Shown: positions 20,594-30,502, counted from the stretch's first letter. The stretch: DNA of 64,000 bases from Pseudoalteromonas sp. A25 (GCF_009176705.1 NZ_AP021846.1:2202001-2266000); one strand, 5' to 3'. Numbers and translations: made by a program. The notes: generated by a model not told the origin, from the letters alone.

Positions 20594-21142
20594 TTATAGT
20601 TCTGTAAAAAATGTCTCAGGCTTGTGTCTAACAGGTTTTGTGCAGTCAACCGTTGGTGTGCCCAAGTATAGATATCCTACAATTTCGTCCTGCTCATTTA
20701 ACCCTAGCAGAGTTTTTACTGTTGAGCTTTGTGCAAAATAGCCCGTTCTCCAAACGCCTGATAAACGCTGAGCAAACGCCGCCTGTTGCATTGCAAACAC
20801 GCTACATGCAGCACTTTCAATTTGTTCAATACGCGGAACTTTTGGATGTTCTTGATAAGGAGAAACGGCAATAATAATCATCGGTGCGCGCTGAGGTAAC
20901 GCCTTAGCGCGGCTGATTGTTCGCTCGTCTTGCTTTTCTGCTACCGCAGCTTGATAGTAAATTTCGCCCAGTTTATCGCGCGCATCATCTTTTACAATAA
21001 TAAACCGCCAAGGTTTTAAACCGCCATGGTCCGGCACCTTAAGCGCAGCTTTTTTTATTACTTCAAGTTGCTCAGCAGAAGGACCCGGATAAGACAAATT
21101 ACTGTCTGACTGGCGGGTTGTAAGTAATTCGATGGCATCCAT
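20594..21142 (-). CDS. Nitroreductase-family flavoprotein (YdjA-like)
   Basis: The 182-residue protein has the FMN-binding features of the small nitroreductase group: an N-terminal [18 protein letters not shown], the [16 protein letters not shown] motif, and [16 protein letters not shown] near residue 120-135. Like E. coli YdjA it is shorter than typical nitroreductases (about 215). These enzymes reduce nitro compounds or quinones with NAD(P)H; the physiological substrate is unknown. It is the first gene of the run nitroreductase-upp-phzF-like-membrane protein. Confidence 0.88.
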   Translation of the reverse strand: MDAIELLTTRQSDSNLSYPGPSAEQLEVIKKAALKVPDHGGLKPWRFIIVKDDARDKLGEIYYQAAVAEKQDERTISRAKALPQRAPMIIIAVSPYQEHPKVPRIEQIESAACSVFAMQQAAFAQRLSGVWRTGYFAQSSTVKTLLGLNEQDEIVGYLYLGTPTVDCTKPVRHKPETFFTEL

Positions 21143-21226
21143 TTTTTATTACCTTAAAATCTATTTTTTATTGCCAAGAGAATACCATCGTAAACATTTA
21201 TCATCTATCTATGACGCACTTTTTCT

Positions 21227-21925
21227 TTAATTTTCAAACTTCTTGTTATCAATATACGTCTTTATCCAATAATCAATACTGACAAAGCGTCCACCACTGG
21301 TGAAGAGCAAGCTTAACAACATAACAAAATAAATAGCAGCAAACTCGATGCCATTGTTGAGAATTACAACGCTACCTTTTTCATACAAATATTCTGGGTA
21401 GCCATGCGTCTCAACCAGTGACTTAATTTTATCTAAGCGTTCCGCTACTTGGTCACTGTTTTGTAAACTATCTTGAGCACTGGGCACACCCAACCAGTCA
21501 AACACCTTAGCCGCACTTGTTTGTGGATTACTCGGTGCGACTGAAAACCAGCCGTTGTGCCAATGAACCGTGGTCGCTGCAACAAACATAGTGAACAACA
21601 AAGGAATACTAACCAAGCGAGTAAACAAACCAACTAGCAGTAGCCAGCCGCCTAAAAACTCACTCCAACCAGCTAAAAATGCCAGCAGATCAGGAAAAGG
21701 AAGCCCTAAACCCCACTGATCGTTTCCAAACCATGCGACAACATTTTGGTCTGCCAATAAATTACTAGGAAAGCCAATATCATCATTGGCAATATTGAGC
21801 TTGTTGTAACCTGCTATGATCATTACAGGAGCAACGATTAACCTCATACATAATGCAGGTAACCCATCGAGCAGGCGTATTTTTGAAAAGAGTGAGTGGT
21901 ATAATTTATAAAAGGTATGAAACAT
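21227..21925 (-). CDS. DoxX-family membrane protein, HvfX-like
   Basis: The 232-residue inner-membrane protein has four hydrophobic segments. It contains the DoxX-type stretch LRLIVAPVMIIAGYNKL, the motif WFGNDQWGLGLPFPDLLAFLA, a second membrane block with SEFLGGWLLLVGL, and TTVHWHNGWF. The pattern resembles HvfX, a partner of HvfA/B/C in copper-binding RiPP clusters (resemblance judged from memory). A long insert (about residues 135-180) precedes the last helix. No RiPP precursor, HvfB or HvfC is visible next to it; the neighbours are a nitroreductase and a FadH-like gene, so it is a stand-alone member. Confidence 0.75.
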   Translation of the reverse strand: MFHTFYKLYHSLFSKIRLLDGLPALCMRLIVAPVMIIAGYNKLNIANDDIGFPSNLLADQNVVAWFGNDQWGLGLPFPDLLAFLAGWSEFLGGWLLLVGLFTRLVSIPLLFTMFVAATTVHWHNGWFSVAPSNPQTSAAKVFDWLGVPSAQDSLQNSDQVAERLDKIKSLVETHGYPEYLYEKGSVVILNNGIEFAAIYFVMLLSLLFTSGGRFVSIDYWIKTYIDNKKFEN

Positions 21926-22017
21926 CTGCGGCCTATCTAATAATTCATGGATAATGATAACTAGTCTAGACCGCTCTAAGCTTTTGTTTATTGCAAATTA
22001 AATTCAATTAGTAATGC

Positions 22018-23979
22018 TTAAATCAAACGCGCTGCTTGTAATGCTTCGTAAATCGCGCGCTTAGCATCAATGGCGCTGGCCAATTTTGCCCCACCTATAA
22101 CATGATGATTTGCTGGCAAACTCTCTTTGTCGAACAGCTGATCATTTGATACTTGGCCGATACAAGCGATCACGGTGTCAACGTCTAGCAGTTTCTCTTC
22201 TCCGGCTTGTTTTATCAACAAGCCCTTATTAGAGAACGCAAGATACTCACACTCAGCTATTTGCTCTACACCATGCTGCTTAGCGACTTGACGATGGATC
22301 CACCCTGTAGTTTTACCAAGATCACTACCAAAGCGACCGGCACTGCGTTTTAACATATAAAGCTGTCTAGGATCTCTTATTGGTTGCGGTTCACATTCTA
22401 TGCCCCAATGGTGTTTAAATTCATCTATTGACTGCTCAGGCTTTTCAGCTAAAAAAGCAACCATGTCAAAACCTATTCCACCAGCACCTAGAATAGCAAT
22501 TTTATCTCCCAATTCGACATCTCTGCGAATGACCTCATCATAAGCAAACACACGCTTACCATCAGTACACTCTATTTTTGATTGCCTCGGACTTACACCT
22601 GTTGCAAACACGACATCGTCATATTCATTAGACATCGTATCTTCATACGGCGTATTAAGCTCGATGTTAACTTTCAGTCTTGACAATTCTGATAAGTAGT
22701 AAGCCAATGTTTTTTTGAAGTCTTCTTTACCGGGGATCCGCATCGCTAAGTTAAATTGGCCGCCTGGCTCAGCGTTTTTATCGATAATTCTGACCTCATG
22801 CCCTTTGGTTGCCAAATAGTAACCCGCTGACAAACCCGCAGGACCCGCGCCAACAACTAGCACGCGTTTTTTATTTTTGGCTTTCTCTAGTGGATAGTCT
22901 AATTCATAACCCGCCTGAGGGTTGACCAAACACGTCGCGCGTTTATTTTTAAACACATGGTCCAAACAGCCCTGATTACAGCCAATACAGATATTAATTT
23001 GTTCGCTGTGATTTGCTGCATACTTATTAAAAAATTCAGGATCTGCCAATAACGGTCGAGCCATCGAAATCAAATCTGCCTCTTGGCTGTTTAAGATATC
23101 ATTAGCGATGTCTGGTGTGTTAATGCGGTTAACCGCGATAACAGGTATATCAACCACATCCTTTAAACGTTTGGACGCTTCTTTAAACGTGCCCGGTGGC
23201 ACCATACTGGCGATGGTTGGTACACGAGCTTCATGCCACCCAATTCCAGTATTTAAAATATCAACTCCTGCGGCTTGCAGCGCTTTAGCTTGCTGTGTTA
23301 CTTCGTCAGGTGTCGAGCCATCGGGGATTAAGTCCATTACTGAGAGTCTAAAGATGATCATAAATTGTTCAGACACTGCGCTGCGCACTGCTTTTACAAT
23401 CTCAACAGCTAAACGCATTCGATTTTCTAACGTACCACCATATTCGTCATCGCGCTTGTTTGTATGGTTCGCCATAAATTCATTAATGAGATAACCTTCG
23501 GAACCCATAATTTCCACACCATCATACCCTGCCTTTTCAGCTAATTTAGCTGAATGAGCAAAGTCTTTGATGGTACTTCTAATCATACCTTTTGACATTG
23601 CTTTGGGTTTGTATGGGTTAATCGGTGCTTTAATTGCACTCGGCGCCACGTTAAATGGATGGTAGGCATAACGCCCTGCATGCAACAATTGCAAACAAAT
23701 TTTGGCACCATGTTTGTGTACTGCATTGGTATACGCTTTGTGTTTAATCACATCATATAATGAGTTGAACGATGATGAGATAGGGGTCAATTTGCCACGC
23801 AAATTTGGGCTATAACCGCCAGTAATTAGCATACCAGTGCCACCTTTGGCTCTGGCTTCATAAAACGCACTCAGCCTTTTTCTATTATGCCAACCTTCTT
23901 CCAATCCTGTATGCATCGAACCCATCACTAAACGGTTTCTTAGCGTCGTGTGTTTTAATTCTAATTGTTTTTCTAACAT
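22018..23979 (-). CDS. FadH-like NADPH 2,4-dienoyl-CoA reductase / Old Yellow Enzyme-type oxidoreductase
   Basis: The 653-residue flavoprotein (FMN, FAD, 4Fe-4S) has an N-terminal TIM barrel (about 1-360, MGSMHTGLEEG, LQLLHAGRYAYHP). A cluster motif CIGCNQGC followed by a fourth Cys lies in the linker. C-terminal FAD/NAD(P) domains start at RVLVVGAGPAGLSAGYYLA and contain a second nucleotide motif KIAILGAGGIGFDMVAFLA. Length and order match E. coli FadH (672), which removes unsaturated bonds in beta-oxidation. I start it at the ATG at 23979 (MLEKQLELKHTTLRN, GGGGCAGG upstream) rather than an ATG four codons earlier, which lacks a ribosome-binding site. The exact substrate could differ within this broad family. 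Confidence 0.85.
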   Translation of the reverse strand: MLEKQLELKHTTLRNRLVMGSMHTGLEEGWHNRKRLSAFYEARAKGGTGMLITGGYSPNLRGKLTPISSSFNSLYDVIKHKAYTNAVHKHGAKICLQLLHAGRYAYHPFNVAPSAIKAPINPYKPKAMSKGMIRSTIKDFAHSAKLAEKAGYDGVEIMGSEGYLINEFMANHTNKRDDEYGGTLENRMRLAVEIVKAVRSAVSEQFMIIFRLSVMDLIPDGSTPDEVTQQAKALQAAGVDILNTGIGWHEARVPTIASMVPPGTFKEASKRLKDVVDIPVIAVNRINTPDIANDILNSQEADLISMARPLLADPEFFNKYAANHSEQINICIGCNQGCLDHVFKNKRATCLVNPQAGYELDYPLEKAKNKKRVLVVGAGPAGLSAGYYLATKGHEVRIIDKNAEPGGQFNLAMRIPGKEDFKKTLAYYLSELSRLKVNIELNTPYEDTMSNEYDDVVFATGVSPRQSKIECTDGKRVFAYDEVIRRDVELGDKIAILGAGGIGFDMVAFLAEKPEQSIDEFKHHWGIECEPQPIRDPRQLYMLKRSAGRFGSDLGKTTGWIHRQVAKQHGVEQIAECEYLAFSNKGLLIKQAGEEKLLDVDTVIACIGQVSNDQLFDKESLPANHHVIGGAKLASAIDAKRAIYEALQAARLI

Positions 23980-24233
23980 TACCTGCCCCATTTAACTGGT
24001 CTAACCTGTGCAACATTAACAATTTTTTTCAAATTAGCAAGCATCAGTGCTTTTAATTTAACTATTTACCACTGATGAGCATACGTAAACCCTATATATA
24101 ACAGTTAGATTGAGCATTTTTCAGCCAACCAGTAAAGTTTAAATACTTCGTTACGTTTTTGTGGTAACACAGCAATTCAAACTGAGTTATGATAAATGAA
24201 TATGATAGTCGCAGTTGTTTTTGGGGATTAATT

Positions 24234-26108
24234 TTGAATCTGATTGGTAAATTTTTTAAAGCCTTATGGCATGGCCTGAACTTCTCACGCCGATTAATAT
24301 TAAACTTGGTGTTTTTCGTCATTATCGTTGCTGCACTTATCGCGGCGTTCAGTAGTGATGAAAAAATAACCGTATCAGACAACAGCGTATTACGCCTTAA
24401 TCTAAATGGTTTTTTAGTTGAAGAGCTGACATATGTCGACCCTCTTGATGCCGCACTTAAAGACTTGCAAGATAACGGCGATCAACCCAACGAGATATTA
24501 CTTGACGACGTCTTGCAGGTAATTCGCCGTGCGGCGCAAGATGACAAAATACAGGTACTGTGGCTTGATTTAGAAAATCTATACGGCGGACACTTAGATA
24601 AACTTGAAGTTATCACCCAGGCAATCGATGAATTTAAAGCTGCTGACAAAAAGGTTATTGCTCATGGTGCATACTATTCGCAAGCTCAGTACTATTTAGC
24701 CGCGCACGCAGACACCATTTCTTTACACCCATATGGTGGTATTAAAATTAAAGGCTTTGCTTCTTATCCCATGTATTTCAAAGATGCGTTAGACAAGCTT
24801 AAAGTAACTCCTCATATTTTTCGCGTTGGCACGTACAAATCAGCCATAGAGCCACTTATTCGCAACGATATGTCTGACGCAGCAAAAGAAGCCAACCGCT
24901 TATGGTTAAGTGAACTTTGGCAACAATATAAAACCGAGATCAGTGAAGCACGCCAGTTTGAACTTGATAACTTTGATGAAACACTTGATAGCTATCAAGC
25001 TAAAATTCAAGCGGTTCAGGGTGATTTTGCACAATATGCGCTTACGAATGGTTGGGTTGATGAGCTTAAAACAGACCAACAACTACAATCTGAACTTATT
25101 GAGCTGGTTGGCTACGATAGTAGTGGTAAAACCTTTAAACAAATCTCATTTTACAAATACCTTGATATGATCAAGCCACCCGTTAAATTTGCAAACCCAG
25201 TGTCTGAAAAAGTTGCAGTGATAGTCGCTCGTGGTGCAATAGAAGATGGGAAACGTAAAGCAGGGAAAATTGGTGGCGACTCTACAGCAGCGCTACTGAA
25301 AAAAGCACGCCTCAACGATAAAGTAAAAGCCGTTGTATTACGCATAGATTCTGGTGGCGGTAGTATGTTTGCATCAGAAACAATCCGTAATGAGGTGTTA
25401 GCTATTAAAGCGGCAGGTAAACCAGTTATTGCTTCAATGGGTTCAGTCGCCGCTTCGGGTGGTTATTGGATAGCAGCATCAGCTAATGAGATCTGGGCTG
25501 CACCAAGCACAATTACAGGCTCTATAGGGGTATTTGGTGCTATCTTAACCTTCGAGAATTCACTAAAAGAGTTGGGGATCCACTCAGACGGAGTATCAAC
25601 GACAGAACTCAATTCAGTGTCTATTGCACGTGGTGTTGACCCGCAAATTAAAGATATTTATCAGTTAAGCGTTGAGAACTCCTATGACAAGTTCATTTCT
25701 CTTGTCGCTAAAGAGCGCAATATGGATAAAGCTGCCGTGGATAAGGTTGCACAGGGCCGCGTTTGGACTGCTACGCAAGCTAAAGAGTTTGGCCTAATAG
25801 ATAATTTAGGTTATAAGCAAGATGCGATTGAAGCAGCGGCTAAGCTTGCTAATCTAGACTTCTATGACGTTATCACGATTGAACAAGAACTATCTGAGAA
25901 GGAGCAGCTGCTAAGACAAATTTTTGGCTCAGCTACTGTACAGTCAATGCTTTCAAGCGCATCTGACAACTCGATGATGAGTGTATTGACAAGTGGCTAC
26001 CTATCGCCAATTACCTCACAAGTAAAACAAAACTTGTCTGTGCTGAATCAATTTAACGATCCAAGCGGTACATATGTGCGCTGCTTAGTCTGTGAAGTGA
26101 CTTTCTAA
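24234..26108 (+). CDS. sppA: Signal peptide peptidase SppA (67 kDa type)
   Basis: This membrane-bound serine protease degrades cleaved signal peptides. I assign a TTG start at 24234 with GGGGA 6 nt upstream; the product (LNLIGKFFKALWHGLNFSRR, then one membrane helix) matches the N-terminal pattern of the family, whereas an in-frame ATG at 24189 adds 15 unlikely residues. The 624-residue length is close to E. coli (618). The Lys/Ser dyad is intact: K202 in VGTYKSAIEPL and S408 in SVAASGGYWIA, close to K209 and S409 of E. coli. ansA follows, the same neighbour as in E. coli. Confidence 0.93.
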   Translation: MNLIGKFFKALWHGLNFSRRLILNLVFFVIIVAALIAAFSSDEKITVSDNSVLRLNLNGFLVEELTYVDPLDAALKDLQDNGDQPNEILLDDVLQVIRRAAQDDKIQVLWLDLENLYGGHLDKLEVITQAIDEFKAADKKVIAHGAYYSQAQYYLAAHADTISLHPYGGIKIKGFASYPMYFKDALDKLKVTPHIFRVGTYKSAIEPLIRNDMSDAAKEANRLWLSELWQQYKTEISEARQFELDNFDETLDSYQAKIQAVQGDFAQYALTNGWVDELKTDQQLQSELIELVGYDSSGKTFKQISFYKYLDMIKPPVKFANPVSEKVAVIVARGAIEDGKRKAGKIGGDSTAALLKKARLNDKVKAVVLRIDSGGGSMFASETIRNEVLAIKAAGKPVIASMGSVAASGGYWIAASANEIWAAPSTITGSIGVFGAILTFENSLKELGIHSDGVSTTELNSVSIARGVDPQIKDIYQLSVENSYDKFISLVAKERNMDKAAVDKVAQGRVWTATQAKEFGLIDNLGYKQDAIEAAAKLANLDFYDVITIEQELSEKEQLLRQIFGSATVQSMLSSASDNSMMSVLTSGYLSPITSQVKQNLSVLNQFNDPSGTYVRCLVCEVTF

Positions 26109-26132
26109 CTGCCAATGTGATGCTGCAGTTGG

Positions 26133-26138
26133 TATACT
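26133..26138 (+). promoter_or_regulatory. Candidate extended -10 promoter of ansA inside the sppA terminator
   Basis: TATACT preceded by TG and one base (TGG-TATACT) forms an extended -10 box. Transcription would begin near 26145, inside the left arm of the sppA terminator, so the transcript would lack half of the hairpin. The -35 region (about 26110-26115) is poor, as is usual with extended -10 promoters. Confidence 0.5.
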
Positions 26139-26139
26139 T

Positions 26140-26166
26140 AGCCCAGAATATATTCTGGGCTTTTTT
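26140..26166 (+). terminator. Rho-independent terminator of sppA abutting the ansA start
   Basis: A perfect 11+11 bp palindrome (AGCCCAGAATA / TATTCTGGGCT, 26140-26161) is followed by a T tract (26161-26166) that runs straight into the ansA ATG at 26167. Confidence 0.88.
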
Positions 26167-27177
26167 ATGAAAAGAAAAAAAATATACATCGCTTATACTG
26201 GCGGCACCATCGGTATGAAGCAATCAAGTCGTGGCTATATCCCAGCCGAAGGTTATCTCACAGAAACAGTGAAAAATAATGCTGAATTCACAAGAGAAGA
26301 AATGCCTTTATTCGACATCCACGAATATTGTCCTTTGATAGACTCTTCAGATATGTCTCCGCTACATTGGCAAATGATTGCCGATGACATTCAGGCTAAA
26401 TACGAGCAATATGATGGGTTTGTGGTACTACACGGCACAGATACCATGGCATACACAGCATCAGCGCTGTCATTTATGTTTGAAAATTTAACTAAGCCTG
26501 TAATTGTGACCGGCTCGCAAATCCCATTATCTCAATTACGCTCTGACGGCCAGGTAAACTTACTTAACGCCATGTACTTAGCAGCCAACTACCCTATTGC
26601 TGAGGTCAGTTTATTTTTCAACAACAAATTATTTAGAGGTAATAGAGCAACAAAAGCACATGCCGATGGCTTTGATGCGTTTGCCTCCCCAAATCTACAA
26701 GCATTGGCTCAATCTGGTATCAATATTCAGTTAAAAGAAGGCAAGCTTAGTCCATACGTAGAGCAGGCATTGCGTGTGACAAGCGTTGTTCACCAGCCTA
26801 TAGGTATACTATACCTTTATCCCGGGATCAGTGATGAAATCATCAACAGCGTTATTAACAGTAATATAAAAGCGTTGATTTTATTAAGCTTTGGAGTAGG
26901 AAATGCCCCTCAGCAGCCCAATTTTCTTGCATCGCTAAAAGCAGCAAGCGAACGAGGAGTAGTCATCATTAACTTAACGCAATGTATTCAAGGGCAAGTT
27001 AATATGGGCGGTTATGCTACGGGTAATGCACTGCTCAATAGTGGTGTACTCAGTGGGTTTGATATGACTCTTGAAGCATGTATTGCAAAATTACATTACT
27101 TATTCAGCCAAAAACTTGAACTAGAAACAGTCAGGCATTTAATGCAAGATAACTTGCGCGGAGAGCTGACGAGATAA
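26167..27177 (+). CDS. ansA: Type I (cytoplasmic) L-asparaginase
   Basis: It hydrolyses L-asparagine to aspartate and ammonia. The 336-residue protein has no signal peptide. It shows both catalytic threonine motifs, IAYTGGTIGM near the N-terminus and VLHGTDTMAYTASALSF near residue 95, plus SQIPLSQLRSDGQ and NLRGELTR at the C-terminus, closely matching E. coli AnsA (338). The ATG at 26167 follows the T tract of the sppA terminator with no Shine-Dalgarno sequence, so initiation is unusual. Convergent with gnd, sharing a bidirectional terminator. Confidence 0.95.
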   Translation: MKRKKIYIAYTGGTIGMKQSSRGYIPAEGYLTETVKNNAEFTREEMPLFDIHEYCPLIDSSDMSPLHWQMIADDIQAKYEQYDGFVVLHGTDTMAYTASALSFMFENLTKPVIVTGSQIPLSQLRSDGQVNLLNAMYLAANYPIAEVSLFFNNKLFRGNRATKAHADGFDAFASPNLQALAQSGINIQLKEGKLSPYVEQALRVTSVVHQPIGILYLYPGISDEIINSVINSNIKALILLSFGVGNAPQQPNFLASLKAASERGVVIINLTQCIQGQVNMGGYATGNALLNSGVLSGFDMTLEACIAKLHYLFSQKLELETVRHLMQDNLRGELTR

Positions 27178-27192
27178 CGCAGTGATGCAAAT

Positions 27193-27221
27193 AAAACAGC
27201 CGACAAAAAGTCGGCTGTTTT
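27193..27221. terminator. Bidirectional terminator between ansA and gnd
   Basis: AAAACAGCCGA and TCGGCTGTTTT (11-bp arms, 7-nt loop) carry T tracts on both strands between two convergent genes. Confidence 0.92.
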
Positions 27222-27245
27222 TAGTCATTTATCATCCCCGTTCGA

Positions 27246-28619
27246 TTAACGCACTTTAGCGTCAAGCTCAACCAAATCAGTTAAATGGCATGTCTCACCA
27301 CTGTGCGTTTTTATTCCATGCTCACCAAAGTAATCACGCTGAGCTTGAACTAAATGCCCATTACTAGGTGTACTCAGCGTAGCAATATAAGTTTGCGTTG
27401 AAGTAAGCACAGGAAACGCTAGACCGCTTGCAACAGCAAGGCCAGTTACCTTGCGAAGCGAGCTAGCTTCTTTTTCTAACGTGTCAATAAACTCAACACC
27501 TTGTGCAATATCATCTAAGTAATCGGCACGGATAATACAACCTGCACGCCACGTTTGCAGCGTTTTGGCTAAATCCACTTTCCACTGATGCGCACGAGAT
27601 GCCCCTTTTATCAACGCAAGGCCCTGTCGATAACACAGTAAGCTAGCAAGATAAAATGCTTCTTTTAGTTCCTCTAAATCAACGTCGATTGCAACTGTTG
27701 CTTTGCTTGCATACGTCATTTCTTTCGCTGCGTGGGTGTCAATCGTATTAGTTAAATGCCTTGCTTGCACGGCAGCAACCAAAGATGGAACAGCAATACC
27801 CAACTCTAAGGCATTTTGTGCAGTCCAAAGCCCAGTGCCTTTAGCGCCAACTTTATTATCAATTAAGTCAACTAGTGGCTCTGAGTGCTCCGTTTCTAGA
27901 CTCAGAATATGACTTGAAATAGATAATAAATAGCTATTCAAGCTGCCTTGCGACCACTGTTCAAAAATAGCTGCAACTTCTTTAGTCGTGCGCCCCGTAC
28001 CATGGCGCAACAGTTGGTAGGTTTCAGCAATAAGCTGCATCAGCGCGTATTCAATGCCATTGTGGACCATTTTTACGAAGTGACCACTGGCTGACTGACC
28101 TACTCGTGCAAAACACGACTCGCCATTATAACTAGCGGCTACTTTCTCAAACCATGGCTCGACACGCTCCCAGCCACCTTCTGAACCACTTGCCATCATT
28201 GCAGGACCATGACGAGCACCTTCTGCACCGCCTGAAATTCCCATCGTGGCAAACTCAAACTTGTTTTGATATTTCAGCTTTCGAGCAATACCATCTTTGT
28301 AATTGCTGTTACCGCAATCAACTATAATATCTTCTTTCGAAACGCCCGCTTCAATTAGGTCGCTACACACCCTATCAACAAGCTCCCCAGCAGGAACCAA
28401 CAACAGGATCGAACGTGGCGACTCAAGGCGCCTAACCATATCACCGAGATCTGAAACTATATGTAAACGCTCGGCCAAGCCCAGTGATTGAGCACAGCTT
28501 ATTAGCTCAGCGCCTGCGTCGGGGTTGGTATCATAGGCAACTAATGTTAACCCCTTTTCAATAAGATTCAGCGCGAGGTTTTTACCCATCACACCCAAAC
28601 CAACTAATGCAACTTGCAT
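27246..28619 (-). CDS. gnd: 6-phosphogluconate dehydrogenase, decarboxylating
   Basis: It oxidises 6-phosphogluconate to ribulose-5-phosphate and CO2 in the pentose phosphate pathway. The 457-residue protein starts with the NADP-binding MQVALVGLGVMGKNLALNLI and contains IVDCGNSNYKDG, the substrate loop GISGGAEGARHGPAMM, and the catalytic KMVHNGIEYALMQLIAE. It is a little shorter than the usual 468 residues and has GGAEGAR where many family members have GGEEGAR. It is divergent from pykA across a 441-bp region with an operator-like palindrome; zwf and pgl are not adjacent. Confidence 0.94.
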   Translation of the reverse strand: MQVALVGLGVMGKNLALNLIEKGLTLVAYDTNPDAGAELISCAQSLGLAERLHIVSDLGDMVRRLESPRSILLLVPAGELVDRVCSDLIEAGVSKEDIIVDCGNSNYKDGIARKLKYQNKFEFATMGISGGAEGARHGPAMMASGSEGGWERVEPWFEKVAASYNGESCFARVGQSASGHFVKMVHNGIEYALMQLIAETYQLLRHGTGRTTKEVAAIFEQWSQGSLNSYLLSISSHILSLETEHSEPLVDLIDNKVGAKGTGLWTAQNALELGIAVPSLVAAVQARHLTNTIDTHAAKEMTYASKATVAIDVDLEELKEAFYLASLLCYRQGLALIKGASRAHQWKVDLAKTLQTWRAGCIIRADYLDDIAQGVEFIDTLEKEASSLRKVTGLAVASGLAFPVLTSTQTYIATLSTPSNGHLVQAQRDYFGEHGIKTHSGETCHLTDLVELDAKVR

Positions 28620-28859
28620 TTAGTTTCCTCCTCGGTAACTACAATATTGTGAGTATTTGTATTTCTTGGTCATTATACCCCAGCTAAGCTAAGATGCTAA
28701 ATTATGCGCAAAGACTCATTCGATATCACAATAAGCTCTCGTAAAAGCGCTCAAACAGTGTTGAATTTGCTAGAAGTCTGCAGCAAAACTTTGTTGAAAA
28801 AGTACAAAAAGCACTCACAGGTAAACTTTTTGCCAACGGTATCAGTGATTGACCTACAC

Positions 28860-28885
28860 TGACACCGGTGTCATAATGACGTCAT
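28860..28885. promoter_or_regulatory. Operator-like double palindrome between gnd and pykA
   Basis: TGACACCGGTGTCA (28860-28873) is a perfect 14-bp palindrome with a central CG, the form typical of LacI-family operators. Two bases later comes a second perfect palindrome, ATGACGTCAT (28876-28885). They lie 187 nt before the pykA start and 241 nt before the gnd start. The rest of the 441-bp gap holds an AT-rich stretch near pykA with a TATAAA-like -10 (about 29016-29021) and no gene. Confidence 0.55.
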
Positions 28886-29060
28886 ACAGATCATATAATT
28901 TAATCTAGTCGTTAAAAAGCCTTTTGAGGTAATTCTTTGCGAACTAGCGTAATTTGCAACAAATACGTCTGATAAAAGATTTGATTTGCGAACAAATGAT
29001 GTTGTAAAAGATTAGTATAAATAACATAACCCTATGGATATAGGCCTACAGGAGATCCTG

Positions 29061-30494
29061 ATGCTTAGACGCACAAAAATCGTAGCCACACTTGGACCGG
29101 CAACTGATAGAGATAATAATTTAGAAAAAATCATCCAAGCTGGCGCCAATGTGGTCAGACTTAACTTCTCCCATGGTGTTGCACAAGATCATAAAGATCG
29201 TGCACAAGCGGTACGCACTATCGCGCAAAAGCTGGGTAAGCATGTAGCAATCTTAGCTGATCTACAAGGTCCGAAGATCCGAGTTTCTACTTTTAAAGAA
29301 GGCAAAGTGACTTTGGAAGTTGGCGCCAAGTTCACACTGGATGCCAAAATGGAAAAGGGTCAAGGAACCGTAGATGCAGTTGGTATCGACTACAAAGAAT
29401 TGCCACAAGATGTGAGTAAAGGTGATCTATTATTACTTAATGATGGCCTGATCCAACTTACGGTTGATAATGTTGAGGGCCATTTAGTACATACAACAGT
29501 TACAGTTGGCGGTGTGCTTTCAAACAATAAAGGTATCAACCGTTTAGGCGGCGGATTAACCGCACCAGCTTTTACTGAAAAAGACAAAGAAGACCTAATT
29601 ACTGCGTCGGAGATTGGCGTTGACTATATCGCTGTTTCGTTTCCTAGAAGTGGAGACGACATGCGCTACGTTCGGTCTCTAGCAGAGAAAGCAGGGTCTA
29701 ATGCGCAATTGCTTGCAAAAATTGAACGTGCTGAAGCCGTTGAAACACAAGAAGCGGTCGATGACATAATACTTGCGTCTGATGCCGTTATGGTTGCCCG
29801 TGGTGACTTAGGCGTTGAGATTGGCGATGCAGCATTGGTGGGTAAGCAAAAGCTGATCATCCGACGCGCTCGCTCACTGAACCGCACAGTGATTACAGCA
29901 ACACAAATGATGGAATCGATGATTGATAATCCGATGCCAACACGTGCTGAAGTAATGGACGTTGCTAACGCCGTATTAGACGGGACTGACGCTGTAATGC
30001 TATCAGCAGAGACAGCTGCCGGTGATTACCCAGAAGAAACTGTAGCAACCATGGCTAGGGTTTGTTTAGGTGCCGAGTCTCAGCCTGAGGTACACGTATC
30101 AAAACATCGTTTAGATAGCATGTTTGCGGATACTTCCGAAACACTTGCTTTATCAGCCATGTATGCAGCAAATCACCTAGATAGCGTTAAAGCAATTGTG
30201 GCGTTAACCGAGTCAGGCAAAACAGCTAAACTTATGTCACGTATCAGCTCAGGTTTACCCATCTACTCGCTATCGAGACATCAATGCACACTGGGCCAAA
30301 CTGCACTATATCGTGGTGTCTACCCTGTGTATTTTGATTCTACTAAATGCTCTGATGAAACTATGGTCCGCGATGCACTTAACACACTTGTTAAAGCAGG
30401 CTCGCTAACAACAGGCGACACGGTAATACTAACTCATGGTGATGCCATGGAAACAATTGGCGCAACGAACACAATGAAAATTGTGACCGTTTAA
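29061..30494 (+). CDS. pykA: Pyruvate kinase II
   Basis: It converts phosphoenolpyruvate and ADP to pyruvate and ATP. The product is 477 residues from the ATG at 29061, chosen because AGGAG lies 6-7 nt upstream and the N-terminus [20 protein letters not shown] matches PykA; an in-frame ATG at 29034 adds nine residues without a ribosome-binding site. Key motifs are [22 protein letters not shown], the active-site region [22 protein letters not shown] and [10 protein letters not shown]. It resembles the AMP/sugar-phosphate-activated PykA type more than PykF. Divergent from gnd. Confidence 0.95.
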   Translation: MLRRTKIVATLGPATDRDNNLEKIIQAGANVVRLNFSHGVAQDHKDRAQAVRTIAQKLGKHVAILADLQGPKIRVSTFKEGKVTLEVGAKFTLDAKMEKGQGTVDAVGIDYKELPQDVSKGDLLLLNDGLIQLTVDNVEGHLVHTTVTVGGVLSNNKGINRLGGGLTAPAFTEKDKEDLITASEIGVDYIAVSFPRSGDDMRYVRSLAEKAGSNAQLLAKIERAEAVETQEAVDDIILASDAVMVARGDLGVEIGDAALVGKQKLIIRRARSLNRTVITATQMMESMIDNPMPTRAEVMDVANAVLDGTDAVMLSAETAAGDYPEETVATMARVCLGAESQPEVHVSKHRLDSMFADTSETLALSAMYAANHLDSVKAIVALTESGKTAKLMSRISSGLPIYSLSRHQCTLGQTALYRGVYPVYFDSTKCSDETMVRDALNTLVKAGSLTTGDTVILTHGDAMETIGATNTMKIVTV

Positions 30495-30502
30495 GCCTAT
30501 CT

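Noticed and set aside
28620..29060. HexR-binding site upstream of pykA
   Set aside because: No sequence close to the TGTAATNNNATTACA-type motif was found by eye; only the two unrelated palindromes stand out.
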